Source: Rhizobacter sp.
GTDB lineage: Bacteria > Pseudomonadota > Gammaproteobacteria > Burkholderiales > Burkholderiaceae_C
Reading direction: 5' to 3'
DNA: 64,000 nucleotides
Assembly (NCBI GenBank): GCA_019635355.1
Contig: JAHBZQ010000001.1
Coordinates: 2,666,001-2,730,000 of the forward strand
Position numbers and translations under genes: made by a program. The notes beneath the pieces were generated by a model. It made no database searches and was not told where the DNA came from. It was given only the letters and a program-made list of their open reading frames with translations. Shown one piece after another: positions 55,294-63,353 of this stretch. The number at the start of each line of letters is the position of its first letter. The first letter of the stretch is position 1.

Positions 55294-56545
55294 GTTCTAC
55301 GACGTGCTGGAGCAGCGCGACCCCGCAGTGCGCGAAGCGTCCCTCATGGCCGCGCTGCCGCAGCAGATGGCGGCGGCGTTGAAGGTGCCTGCGTTCGCCG
55401 AGCGCTTCGCGGGGGTCGATGCCCACGCCATCACCTCGCGCGAAGCGCTCGCCGCGCTGCCCGTCACGCGCAAGCATGAGCTGCTCGCACGTCAACAGGC
55501 CGAGCGTGCACGCGACCCGTTTGGTGGCTTCTCGGCCATCGGCTGGCAAGGCCTGCAGGGGCGCCGGGGCGCGCAACGCGTCTTCCAGTCACCCGGCCCC
55601 ATCTACGAACCCGAAGGCCGCGCCCGCGACTACTGGCGCACCGCCCGCGCCCTCTGGGCCGCCGGCTTTCGCGCAGGCGACCTGATGCACAACAGCTTCA
55701 GCTACCACCTCACGCCCGCAGGCTCGATGCTGGAGAGCGGCGCGCATGCGATCGGCTGCACCGTCTTCCCCGGTGGCGTGGGCAACACCGAGCTGCAGCT
55801 GCAGGCGATGGTCGAACTCAGGCCCGACGGTTATGCCGGCACGCCGAGCTTCCTGCGCATCGCGCTGGAGAAGGCGGCCGAGACCGGCGTGTCCTTGCCC
55901 TTCCTGAAGAAGGCGATGGTGAGCGGCGAAGCCTTCCCCGCCGCGCTGCGCGACTGGCTGCGCGCACGCGGCCTCGAGGCCTACCAGTCGTATGCCACCG
56001 CCGACGTCGGCCTCATCGCCTACGAGACCGCCGCACGCGAAGGCCTGGTGCTCGACGAGGGCGTGATCGTCGAGATCGTGCGCCCCGGCACCGGCGACCC
56101 GGTGCCCACAGGCGAGGTGGGCGAGGTGGTGGTCACCGTGCTCAATCCCGACTACCCGCTGGTGCGCTTCGGCACCGGCGACCTGTCGGCCGTGCTGGCC
56201 GGCCCCTGCCCCACCGGCCGCACCAACACCCGCATCAAGGGTTGGCTGGGTCGCGCCGACCAGACGGCCAAGGTGCGCGGCATGTTCGTGCACCCGAGCC
56301 AGGTGGCCGAGGTGCTGAAGCGCTTTCCCGAAGCCGGCAAGGGCCGGCTCGTGGTCAGCGGCGAAATGGCCAACGACCGGATGACGCTGAAAGTGGAAAC
56401 CTCGTCATCCGCAGAGTCTTTGATCCAGCGCATGACCGACGCGATCCGCGACGTGACCAAGCTGCGCGGCGAGGTGGAGCTGTGCGCGCCGGGCAGCCTG
56501 CCCAACGACGGCAAGGTGATCGACGACACGCGCAGCGTGGGCTGA
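55286..56545 (+). CDS. Phenylacetate-CoA ligase family protein (PaaK-like)
   Basis: A 419-residue ANL-superfamily ligase of the PaaK group, forming an acyl adenylate and then CoA thioester. Family stretches include NSFSYHLTPAGSMLESGAHA, SYATADVGLIAYETA (adenylate binding) and GRADQTAKVRGMFVHPSQVA before the mobile C-terminal domain. It is the second CoA ligase of the operon. Phenylacetate itself is not established as substrate; no paaABCDE genes are in the window. Confidence 0.92.
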   Translation: MTEFYDVLEQRDPAVREASLMAALPQQMAAALKVPAFAERFAGVDAHAITSREALAALPVTRKHELLARQQAERARDPFGGFSAIGWQGLQGRRGAQRVFQSPGPIYEPEGRARDYWRTARALWAAGFRAGDLMHNSFSYHLTPAGSMLESGAHAIGCTVFPGGVGNTELQLQAMVELRPDGYAGTPSFLRIALEKAAETGVSLPFLKKAMVSGEAFPAALRDWLRARGLEAYQSYATADVGLIAYETAAREGLVLDEGVIVEIVRPGTGDPVPTGEVGEVVVTVLNPDYPLVRFGTGDLSAVLAGPCPTGRTNTRIKGWLGRADQTAKVRGMFVHPSQVAEVLKRFPEAGKGRLVVSGEMANDRMTLKVETSSSAESLIQRMTDAIRDVTKLRGEVELCAPGSLPNDGKVIDDTRSVG

Positions 56546-56551
56546 GAGCCC

Positions 56552-56575
56552 ACTACGGCCGAACCATTACGTAGT
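56552..56575. promoter_or_regulatory. Inverted repeat before the Bug-type protein gene
   Basis: ACTACG (56552-56557) and CGTAGT (56570-56575) form an exact inverted repeat with a 12-base centre, in the 102-base gap between the PaaK-like ligase and the next gene. It may be an operator, but no regulator can be assigned. Confidence 0.3.
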
Positions 56576-56647
56576 TCCCGCCATGTCCGGGGGGCCCGGC
56601 GCTTCTAGCATTCCTGGGTCCGATCAACCCCCGAAGGGAACCCCGCC

Positions 56648-57616
56648 ATGAAGAAGCTCCTGATCGCTTGCGCTGCAGCATTCGCAGCGACCAGTGTGTT
56701 TGCCTACCCCGAGAAGGCCATCACGATCGTCGTGCCGTTTGCCGCAGGCGGCCCGACCGACAAGGTGGCCCGCGACTTCGCCGAAGCCGTGCGCAAGCCG
56801 CTGGGCAACGCCACCATCGTGATCGACAACGTGGCAGGCGCTGGCGGCACGCTCGGCAATTCGAAGGTGGCCAAGGCCACGCCCGATGGCTACACGCTGC
56901 TGCTCACGCACGTGAACATGGCCACCTCGGTGGCGCTGTACCGCAACCTGCAGTTCAAGCCGCTCGAAGATTTCGAATACGTCGGCCTCGTGAACGAAGT
57001 GCCGATGACGCTGGTGGGCCGCCCCACGCTGCCGGCCAACAACTACGGCGAGCTGTCGACCTGGATCAACGCCAACAAGGGCAAGATCAACCTCGCGCAC
57101 GCGGGCCTGGGCTCGGCCTCGCACCTGTGCGGTTTGCTGTTCCAGTCGACGATCAAGGTCGAGATGACCCCGGTGCCGTACAAGGGCACCGCGCCGGCCA
57201 TGAACGACCTGCTCGGCGGCCAGGTCGACATCATGTGTGACCAGACCACCAACACCACCGGCCAGATCGAGGCCGGCAAGATCAAGGCGTTTGCGGTGAG
57301 CACGACCAAGCGGCTGTCGACCCCGGCGCTGGCCAAGCTGCCCACGCTGGACGAGGCGGGCCTCAAGGGCTTCAACGTGACGATCTGGCACGGCGTGTAT
57401 GCACCGAAGGGCACGCCCAAGGCGGTGATCGACAAGCTCAACACCGCCCTCAAGGCTGCGCTGAAGGACCCGACCTTCGTGAAGAACCAGGAGTCGCTCG
57501 GCGCGGTGATCGTGTCGGATGCGCGCGCCAACCCGGCCGAGCACAAGAAGTTCGTCTCGGACGAGATCAACAAGTGGACGCCGATCATCAAGGCGGCCGG
57601 TCAGTACGCCGACTGA
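56648..57616 (+). CDS. Tripartite tricarboxylate transporter binding protein (Bug/TctC)
   Basis: A 322-residue periplasmic receptor with a signal peptide (MKKLLIACAAAFAATSVFA) and mature start YPEKAITIVVPFAAGGPTDK. Typical Bug stretches are VAGAGGTLGNSKVAKATPDG and YKGTAPAMNDLLGGQVDIMC. These proteins are very abundant in Burkholderiales and usually bind carboxylates. No TctA/TctB membrane genes accompany it. A UUCG-capped terminator follows. Confidence 0.95.
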   Translation: MKKLLIACAAAFAATSVFAYPEKAITIVVPFAAGGPTDKVARDFAEAVRKPLGNATIVIDNVAGAGGTLGNSKVAKATPDGYTLLLTHVNMATSVALYRNLQFKPLEDFEYVGLVNEVPMTLVGRPTLPANNYGELSTWINANKGKINLAHAGLGSASHLCGLLFQSTIKVEMTPVPYKGTAPAMNDLLGGQVDIMCDQTTNTTGQIEAGKIKAFAVSTTKRLSTPALAKLPTLDEAGLKGFNVTIWHGVYAPKGTPKAVIDKLNTALKAALKDPTFVKNQESLGAVIVSDARANPAEHKKFVSDEINKWTPIIKAAGQYAD

Positions 57617-57635
57617 TCTTGGCTCTCTGATCACG

Positions 57636-57659
57636 AGGCCGCCTTCGGGCGGCCTTTTC
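57636..57659 (+). terminator. Terminator after the Bug-type gene
   Basis: GGCCGCC (57637-57643) pairs with GGCGGCC (57648-57654) across a TTCG tetraloop and is followed by TTTT. It lies between convergent genes. Confidence 0.88.
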
Positions 57660-57662
57660 ATT

Positions 57663-58106
57663 TCACGCGCGCAGCGTGATGGGGATGGTGACGGGGCCGT
57701 CGTTGACGAGGTGCACCTGCATGTCGGCGCCGAACTCGCCTTCGCCCACGATGGGGTGCTGCGCACGCGCCGTGGCGAGCACACGCTCGTAGAGGCGGCG
57801 GCCGAGCTCGGGCGGCGCGGCGTTGGTGAAGCTCGGGCGGTTGCCGCCAGAGGTGTCGGCGGCGAGCGTGAACTGGCTGACGATGAGCAGGCCGCCTTGC
57901 ACGTCGACCACGCTGCGGTTCATCTTGCCGGCCTCGTCGGAAAAGATGCGCAGCTTGAGCAGCTTGGCGACGAGCTTGTCGACGAGCGCGTCGGTGTCAG
58001 ACGGCTCGGCGCAGACGAAGACCAGCAGGCCCTGCTCGATGCTGCCGGTGATGCGGCCCGCCACTTCCACGCGTGCGCTGCGCACACGCTGGATCAAGGC
58101 GATCAT
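57663..58106 (-). CDS. dtd: D-aminoacyl-tRNA deacylase
   Basis: Hydrolyses D-aminoacyl-tRNAs (and glycyl-tRNA Ala) to protect translation, 147 residues. Family motifs seen: MIALIQRVRSARVEVAGRIT at the N-terminus, LLIVSQFTLAADTSGGNRPS with the SQF core, and a FTNAAPPE segment corresponding to the Gly-cisPro-type region of the family (NxxP form). The ATG overlaps the upstream gene stop by four bases; both follow tyrS, a sensible pairing because TyrRS can charge D-tyrosine. Confidence 0.96.
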   Translation of the reverse strand: MIALIQRVRSARVEVAGRITGSIEQGLLVFVCAEPSDTDALVDKLVAKLLKLRIFSDEAGKMNRSVVDVQGGLLIVSQFTLAADTSGGNRPSFTNAAPPELGRRLYERVLATARAQHPIVGEGEFGADMQVHLVNDGPVTIPITLRA

Positions 58107-58462
58107 CGGCCGTCGTCCATGCGCTTCAGCTCGTCTCCGAGAAAGCGCGCGGCGGGGATCTGCCGGCCGTCCTGGAAGCGGATCTGGTAGACCTCGCCCG
58201 TGGTGCTCGACTTCGAGGCGATCTGCTCGATGAACTGCTGCGCGGTGGTGACGTGCTCGCCCATCTTTTCGAACTTTTTGCGCAGGAAGGTGGCCGCGTC
58301 TTTCGACGAGTAGGCCGAGCCGTTGCGCACGAAGCGGATCGTGGTCTGCGCTTCGACGTAGGCGATCAGGCGCTGGATGCGGGCCTGCTCGGCGGCGCTC
58401 GGGGCGGCGTTTGCTCCAGCTGCGGCGAGCAGCGCCGCGAACATCACAGCGCGACGCTGCAC
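58103..58462 (-). CDS. DUF5329 family periplasmic protein
   Basis: A 119-residue protein with a signal peptide (MQRRAVMFAALLAAAGANA) and the DUF5329/YfeK-like pattern: IQRLIAYVEAQTTIRFVRNG, SSKDAATFLRKKFEKMGEHV and a C-terminal PAARFLGDEL. It lies five bases after the tyrS stop and overlaps dtd by four, so all three are co-transcribed. Function is unknown. Confidence 0.9.
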   Translation of the reverse strand: MQRRAVMFAALLAAAGANAAPSAAEQARIQRLIAYVEAQTTIRFVRNGSAYSSKDAATFLRKKFEKMGEHVTTAQQFIEQIASKSSTTGEVYQIRFQDGRQIPAARFLGDELKRMDDGR

Positions 58463-58467
58463 GGCGA

Positions 58468-59715
58468 TCAGGCCAGCGTCACGCGGGCGAACTTGCGTCG
58501 GCCCACTTGCACAACATAAGTGCCGGCGTTGAGCTTCAGGCCTTTGTCGCTGACAACACCGCCGTCAACCTTGACACCCCCTCCGTCAATGAGACGACCT
58601 GCTTCACTGGTCGAAGGTGCGAGGTTGGCTTGCTTCAGCAGAGCACCAATGCCGAGCGGCGCGCCGCCGAGCGACACCTCGGGGATGTCGTCGGGCACAC
58701 CCCCGCGCGCGCGGTTGTTGAAATCGGCCTCGGCCGCCTCAGCCGCCGCGGCGCTGTGGAAGCGGGTGGTGATCTCCTTGGCGAGCATCACCTTCGCATC
58801 CTTGGGGTTGCGACCGGCTTCGACCTCGGCCTTGAGCTTCGCGATCTCGGCTTCGGGCTTGAAGCTCAGGAGGGTGAAGTACTTCCACATCAGCTCGTCG
58901 CTGATGGACAGGATCTTCGCGAACATGCCGTTCGCCGGCTCGGTGATCGCGATGTAGTTGCCCTTGCTCTTGGACATCTTCTCGACGCCATCGAGCCCTT
59001 CGAGCAGCGGCATCGTCAGGATGCACTGCGGCTCCTGCCCGTATTCGGCCTGCAGCGTGCGGCCCATCAGCAGGTTGAACTTCTGGTCGGTGCCGCCGAG
59101 CTCGAGGTCGCTCTTGAGTGCCACCGAGTCGTAGCCCTGCATCAGCGGGTAGAGGAACTCGTGCACGCTGATCGGCGTGCCGGCCTTGAAGCGGTCGTGG
59201 AAGTCGTTGCGCTCCATCATGCGCGCTACCGTGTAGCGCGCGGCGAGCTGGATCATGCCGCGCGCCCCCAGCGGGTCGCTCCATTCGCTGTTGTAGCGAA
59301 TCTCGGTCTTGGCCGGGTCGAGCACCAGGCTCGCCTGCTTGTAGTAGGTCTCGGCGTTGGCCTTGATCTGCTCGGGCGTGAGCGGCGGGCGGGTGGTGTT
59401 GCGGCCCGAGGGGTCGCCGATCATCGAGGTGAAGTCGCCGATCAGGAAGATGACCTGGTGGCCGATGTCCTGCAGCTGGCGCATCTTGTTGAGCACCACC
59501 GTGTGGCCGACGTGGATGTCGGGCGCGGTCGGGTCGAGGCCGAGCTTGATGCGCAGTGGCACGCCCGTTGCTTCTGAACGAGCCAGTTTGGCCAGCCAGT
59601 CGGCTTCAGGAAGCAGCTCATCGCATCCCCGGCGGCTGATGGCCAGCGCTTCCAGCACCTTGTCGGTGACGGGGTACTTGGCCGCGGGGGAGGTCTTTTC
59701 TTCTGACAAAGACAT
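58468..59715 (-). CDS. tyrS: Tyrosyl-tRNA synthetase
   Basis: Charges tRNA-Tyr with tyrosine, 415 residues. Class I signatures are HVGHTVV (HIGH form) near residue 62 and KMSKSKGN near residue 250; the S4-like RNA-binding domain is at the C-terminus (SEAGRLIDGGGVKVDGGVVS). It is the longer TyrRS form (TyrRZ-like) common in proteobacteria. The 215-base upstream gap to the divergent peptidase gene shows no T-box. Confidence 0.97.
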   Translation of the reverse strand: MSLSEEKTSPAAKYPVTDKVLEALAISRRGCDELLPEADWLAKLARSEATGVPLRIKLGLDPTAPDIHVGHTVVLNKMRQLQDIGHQVIFLIGDFTSMIGDPSGRNTTRPPLTPEQIKANAETYYKQASLVLDPAKTEIRYNSEWSDPLGARGMIQLAARYTVARMMERNDFHDRFKAGTPISVHEFLYPLMQGYDSVALKSDLELGGTDQKFNLLMGRTLQAEYGQEPQCILTMPLLEGLDGVEKMSKSKGNYIAITEPANGMFAKILSISDELMWKYFTLLSFKPEAEIAKLKAEVEAGRNPKDAKVMLAKEITTRFHSAAAAEAAEADFNNRARGGVPDDIPEVSLGGAPLGIGALLKQANLAPSTSEAGRLIDGGGVKVDGGVVSDKGLKLNAGTYVVQVGRRKFARVTLA

Positions 59716-59930
59716 AGGAGAAAGGGAACCTCAGGGGTTTTCCGGGAGTCAGGCAATGCGGGGGACGAAAAGGGTGCCGCTTATACTGCGCCGCACCCGA
59801 CGGAACACCCCGTGAATGGGGTCCGCAACGGCGACCGCGATTCTAGTGGACGCCCCAGGACGAGAAGATCAACCAGAGCATCGCCCCGCGCGGTGCTTGC
59901 AGCTCGGGGCCTCGTGCCCCCCGATCAAAA

Positions 59931-61319
59931 TTGAGTTCGTTGGAAACGCTTGAGCGCGACGCGGTTGCGGCCGGTTCGCGCCTCACCCAATTCATCGGTC
60001 GCCACCCGCGCACCCTCACCACCCTCATCGTCACCGGCCTGATGGGCTTTGGCGTGACCGCCTTCGGCATCGCCCCGCTGGCGCCCGATGCGGCCGACCT
60101 GCCGCGGCGCATGGTGACGGAAATCGTCACCCCGGAAGACATCTCGTCGCAGCTGGAAGCGCTGGCCAGCCACACGCTGCAGCTCTACCGCAACGACCTG
60201 ACGCGCCCAACCGACACCGCCGACAGCCTGCTGGCCCGCCTGAGCGTGGCCGACGTCACGGCGGCTGCCTTCATCCGCAGCGACCGCACCGCGCGCAAGC
60301 TGCTCGAAGGCCGCGCCGGGAAGATCGTGCGGGTGCGCATCGACGAATCGGGTGTGCTGGAAGAGCTCGTCGCCCGCTACCCCGCTGAAAACAGCGACCA
60401 GTTCGGCACCCACTTCTCGCGCCTGCGCATCACGCGCGTCGGCGACAAGTTCCTCGCCGGCGTGGAAACGGCCAAGCTCGAAAGCGAAGTGCGCACCGGC
60501 ACGGGCACCATCCGCAGCTCGCTCTTTGCCGCGACCGACGAAGCGAAGATTCCCGACCCCGTGGCCACGCAGCTCGCCGAGGTGTTCTCGACCGACATCG
60601 ACTTCCGCCGCGAGCTGCGCCGCGGCGACAGCTTCCACGTGGTCTACGAAGCACTCACCGCCGATGGCGAGCCCATCACCTGGAACCAGGCCTCGGGCCG
60701 CGTGCTCGCCGCCGAGTTCGTCAACAACAACCGCACTTACTCGGCCGTCTGGTACCAGGACGCGCACAGCAAGGGCGGCTATTACGGCTTCGACGGTCAG
60801 AGCAAGCGCCGTGCGTTCCTCGCGAGCCCGATGGAGTTCTCGCGCGTGACCTCGGGTTTCTCGATGCGCATGCACCCGATCCACAAGGTCTGGCGCCAAC
60901 ACCTGGGCGTGGACTACGGCGCTCCCACCGGCACGCCGGTGCGCAACGTCGGTGACGGCGTCGTCGAATTCGCCGGGCGGCAAAACGGCTACGGCAACGT
61001 CGTGCAGATCCGCCACAGCAACGGCCGCGCCACGCTCTACGCGCACTTGAGCCGGATCGATGTGCGCAACGGCCAGCGCGTCGAACAGGGCGCCCGCATC
61101 GGCGCTGTCGGTTCGACGGGCTGGGCGACCGGGCCGCATCTGCACTTCGAGGTCAAGGTCAACGGCCAGCAGCAAGACCCGCTCGTGATCGCCAAGACCT
61201 CCGAGGCCGTGGAGCTCTCACCCGAATCGCGCGCGCAGTTCACCGCCGTGGCACAGGGGCTGCGCCAGCAGCTCGAAGTGGCCAAGGCCAACCCCTACCG
61301 CTTCGCCCAAGCGGAGTGA
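59931..61319 (+). CDS. M23 family murein endopeptidase
   Basis: A 462-residue cell-wall peptidase anchored by one N-terminal membrane helix (TLTTLIVTGLMGFGVTAFGI). The middle part is an OapA/LysM-like region and an M23 N-domain (SSLFAATDEAKIPDPVATQL). The C-terminal LytM domain has the zinc motif in QHLGVDYGAPTGTPV and HLHFEVKV near residue 410. It starts with a TTG and no strong ribosome site, so the start is approximate. It faces tyrS divergently and precedes anmK by 19 bases. Confidence 0.92.
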   Translation: MSSLETLERDAVAAGSRLTQFIGRHPRTLTTLIVTGLMGFGVTAFGIAPLAPDAADLPRRMVTEIVTPEDISSQLEALASHTLQLYRNDLTRPTDTADSLLARLSVADVTAAAFIRSDRTARKLLEGRAGKIVRVRIDESGVLEELVARYPAENSDQFGTHFSRLRITRVGDKFLAGVETAKLESEVRTGTGTIRSSLFAATDEAKIPDPVATQLAEVFSTDIDFRRELRRGDSFHVVYEALTADGEPITWNQASGRVLAAEFVNNNRTYSAVWYQDAHSKGGYYGFDGQSKRRAFLASPMEFSRVTSGFSMRMHPIHKVWRQHLGVDYGAPTGTPVRNVGDGVVEFAGRQNGYGNVVQIRHSNGRATLYAHLSRIDVRNGQRVEQGARIGAVGSTGWATGPHLHFEVKVNGQQQDPLVIAKTSEAVELSPESRAQFTAVAQGLRQQLEVAKANPYRFAQAE

Positions 61320-61338
61320 GCCGCTGCACAATTCGGCG

Positions 61339-62439
61339 ATGGCTGAATTGTTTGCAGGGCTGATGTCGGGCACCTCGCTCGACGGGGTGGACGGTGTGCT
61401 GGCCGAGTTCTCGGCGAGCGGCTTTCCGAAGGTCATCTCACACGCCTACCGGGCCTTCCCGGAAGCGCTGCGTGAAGAGCTGCTGGCGCTCAACACCTCG
61501 GGCGCCGACGAGTTGCACCGCTCGGCGCTGGCGTCCAACACGCTGGCCACGCTCTACATCGAGGTGGTGGCCGAATTGCTCGCCAACGCGAACATCGATG
61601 CGCGCGCCGTGCGCGCCATCGGCAGCCACGGCCAGACGGTGCGCCACCGGCCGGGCCTTGGCTACACATGGCAGATCAACAGCCCGAGCCTGCTCGCCGA
61701 ACGCAGCGGCATCGCGGTGGTGGCCGACTTCCGCACCCGTGACGTGGCCGCCGGCGGGCAAGGCGCGCCGCTGGTCGCCGCATTCCACCGGGCGCTCTTT
61801 GGCCAGGAGGGTGAGACACGTGCCGTGCTCAACCTTGGCGGCATCAGCAACCTCACCGCCCTGCTCGCCAGCGGCCACACCACCGGCTTCGACTGCGGCC
61901 CGGCCAACGTGCTGATGGACCTCTGGTGCCTGCGCCACACCGGCCAGCGCTTCGACGCCGACGGCGCATGGGCGGCGCAAGGCACCGTGCAAGCCGGCCT
62001 GCTCGACCTGCTGCTGCAAGAACCCTATTTCGCGGAGCTACCACCCAAGAGCACCGGGCGCGACCTGTTCAACGTCGCCTGGCTCGAGGGCCGTCTGCGG
62101 GCGCATGGGCCCTGTCACCCCGTCGACGTGCAGGCCACGCTGTGCGAGCTGACGGCGGTGACCTGCACCGATGCAGTCAAGGCTCATGCGGCGGATGCGA
62201 ACGAATTGCTGGTCTGCGGAGGCGGCGCCCTCAACCTGCACCTGATGGGGCGCCTGGCCCATCACCTGCCCGGCATGGCCGTGCGGCCGAGCGACGCGCG
62301 CGGCCTGCCGGCACAGCACGTGGAAGCCGCCGCCTTCGCTTGGCTGGCCTACCGGCATGCCCACGGCTTGCCGGGCAACCTGAGCGCCGTCACCGGCGCC
62401 AGCGGCCCTCGCGTGCTCGGGGCCTGGTACCCCGCCTGA
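61339..62439 (+). CDS. anmK: Anhydro-N-acetylmuramic acid kinase
   Basis: Phosphorylates and opens 1,6-anhydro-MurNAc released during wall turnover, returning it to sugar metabolism; 366 residues. The start MAELFAGLMSGTSLDGVDGV is diagnostic; further motifs are AIGSHGQTVRHRP, LNLGGISNLTALL and ELLVCGGGALNLHLM. Directly follows the M23 peptidase gene, so wall cleavage and recycling are linked in one transcript. Confidence 0.97.
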   Translation: MAELFAGLMSGTSLDGVDGVLAEFSASGFPKVISHAYRAFPEALREELLALNTSGADELHRSALASNTLATLYIEVVAELLANANIDARAVRAIGSHGQTVRHRPGLGYTWQINSPSLLAERSGIAVVADFRTRDVAAGGQGAPLVAAFHRALFGQEGETRAVLNLGGISNLTALLASGHTTGFDCGPANVLMDLWCLRHTGQRFDADGAWAAQGTVQAGLLDLLLQEPYFAELPPKSTGRDLFNVAWLEGRLRAHGPCHPVDVQATLCELTAVTCTDAVKAHAADANELLVCGGGALNLHLMGRLAHHLPGMAVRPSDARGLPAQHVEAAAFAWLAYRHAHGLPGNLSAVTGASGPRVLGAWYPA

Positions 62440-62442
62440 ATG

Positions 62443-62466
62443 CAAAAGGCCGCCTCGCGGCGGCCT
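62443..62466 (-). terminator. Terminator of erpA
   Basis: AGGCCGCC (62447-62454) and GGCGGCCT (62459-62466) form an eight-base stem with a TCGC loop. On the minus strand the stem is followed by TTTT. It lies between the convergent anmK and erpA genes. Confidence 0.8.
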
Positions 62467-62490
62467 CTGGCGGCGATACGTCGCCGCGGG

Positions 62491-62868
62491 TCAGACCGAG
62501 AAGCTCGACCCGCAGCCGCAGGTCGTCGTCGCGTTGGGGTTCTTGATCACGAACTGGGCGCCTTGCAGGTCGTCCTTGTAGTCGATCTCGGCACCCGCCA
62601 AGTACTGCAGGCTCATGGCGTCGATCAGCAGCGTGACGCCGTTCTTGTTCATCTGCGTGTCGTCTTCGTTGACGATCTCGTCGAAGGTGAAGCCGTACTG
62701 GAAGCCCGAGCAGCCACCGCCCTGCACGAAGACACGCAGCTTCAGGTCGGGATTGCCTTCCTCGTCGACCAGTTCCTTCACCTTGTTGGCTGCGCTGTCG
62801 GTGAAGACCAGCGGCACCGGGGGGGCATCGGCTGCAGGGGTTTGAACTTCGTGTGCCAGGGCGCTCAT
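62491..62868 (-). CDS. erpA: Iron-sulfur cluster insertion protein
   Basis: An A-type carrier that passes iron-sulfur clusters to apoproteins, 125 residues. The three conserved cysteines are in QGGGCSGFQYGFTFDE and the terminal CGCGSSFSV. The N-terminal extension (MSALAHEVQTPAADAPP) is usual for the betaproteobacterial form. It is followed upstream in transcription by the bactofilin gene. Confidence 0.96.
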   Translation of the reverse strand: MSALAHEVQTPAADAPPVPLVFTDSAANKVKELVDEEGNPDLKLRVFVQGGGCSGFQYGFTFDEIVNEDDTQMNKNGVTLLIDAMSLQYLAGAEIDYKDDLQGAQFVIKNPNATTTCGCGSSFSV

Positions 62869-62919
62869 GGGGACATCCTTCCTATCGAGGGCTCAATTAT
62901 CCACGCCCCGGACAAGACC

Positions 62920-63318
62920 TCACTGGGCGTTGGAAGCCGCCAACTTGATCATTGCGGGCTTTTCTTCCGCCTTCAGCGTGCGCAATTCACCTTCAATGGT
63001 GGCGCCCTGGTGCATTTCAAGCGCTTCGTACTTCACGTCGCCCACGATCACCGCCTTGGGCTGCAACTCGAGCAGCGCATCGGCCTGAACCGGGCCGGTG
63101 ACGTGGCCGTTGATGATGACGTGACCGGCCTTCACACGCCCCACGACGCGGGCCTTTTCGCTGATGACGAGGATGCTGGTTTCCACTTCACTGGCGATCA
63201 CGTCGCCCTGCACTTCGCCATCGATGCGCAGGCCGTCGGAGAACTGCAGCTCTCCGCGGATCACCGTGCCCTCGCCGATGAGGGTGCGAATGGGAGGCTG
63301 CTTTTTCTTCGCGAACAT
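62920..63318 (-). CDS. Bactofilin
   Basis: A 132-residue cytoskeletal protein of the bactofilin (DUF583) family, forming polymers through a right-handed beta helix; the repeating strands are visible in GTVIRGELQFSDGLRIDGEV, ARVVGRVKAGHVIINGHVTG and GDVKYEALEMHQGATIEGEL. The start MFAKKKQPPIRTLIG is at ATG 63318. Bactofilins often work with M23 peptidases in cell-shape control, and one lies 1.6 kb away. Confidence 0.95.
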   Translation of the reverse strand: MFAKKKQPPIRTLIGEGTVIRGELQFSDGLRIDGEVQGDVIASEVETSILVISEKARVVGRVKAGHVIINGHVTGPVQADALLELQPKAVIVGDVKYEALEMHQGATIEGELRTLKAEEKPAMIKLAASNAQ

Positions 63319-63353
63319 GGTGATGGCTCCTGGTAGAGATTGACGGAGGAAGG

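Noticed and set aside
55286..56545. Calling this gene paaK for phenylacetate degradation
   Set aside because: The family match is good but no other paa genes are present and the operon context points to an undefined acid, so the symbol was withheld.
59716..59930. T-box or other riboswitch before tyrS
   Set aside because: No T-box sequence or specifier-type stem was visible; T-boxes are also rare in this phylum.
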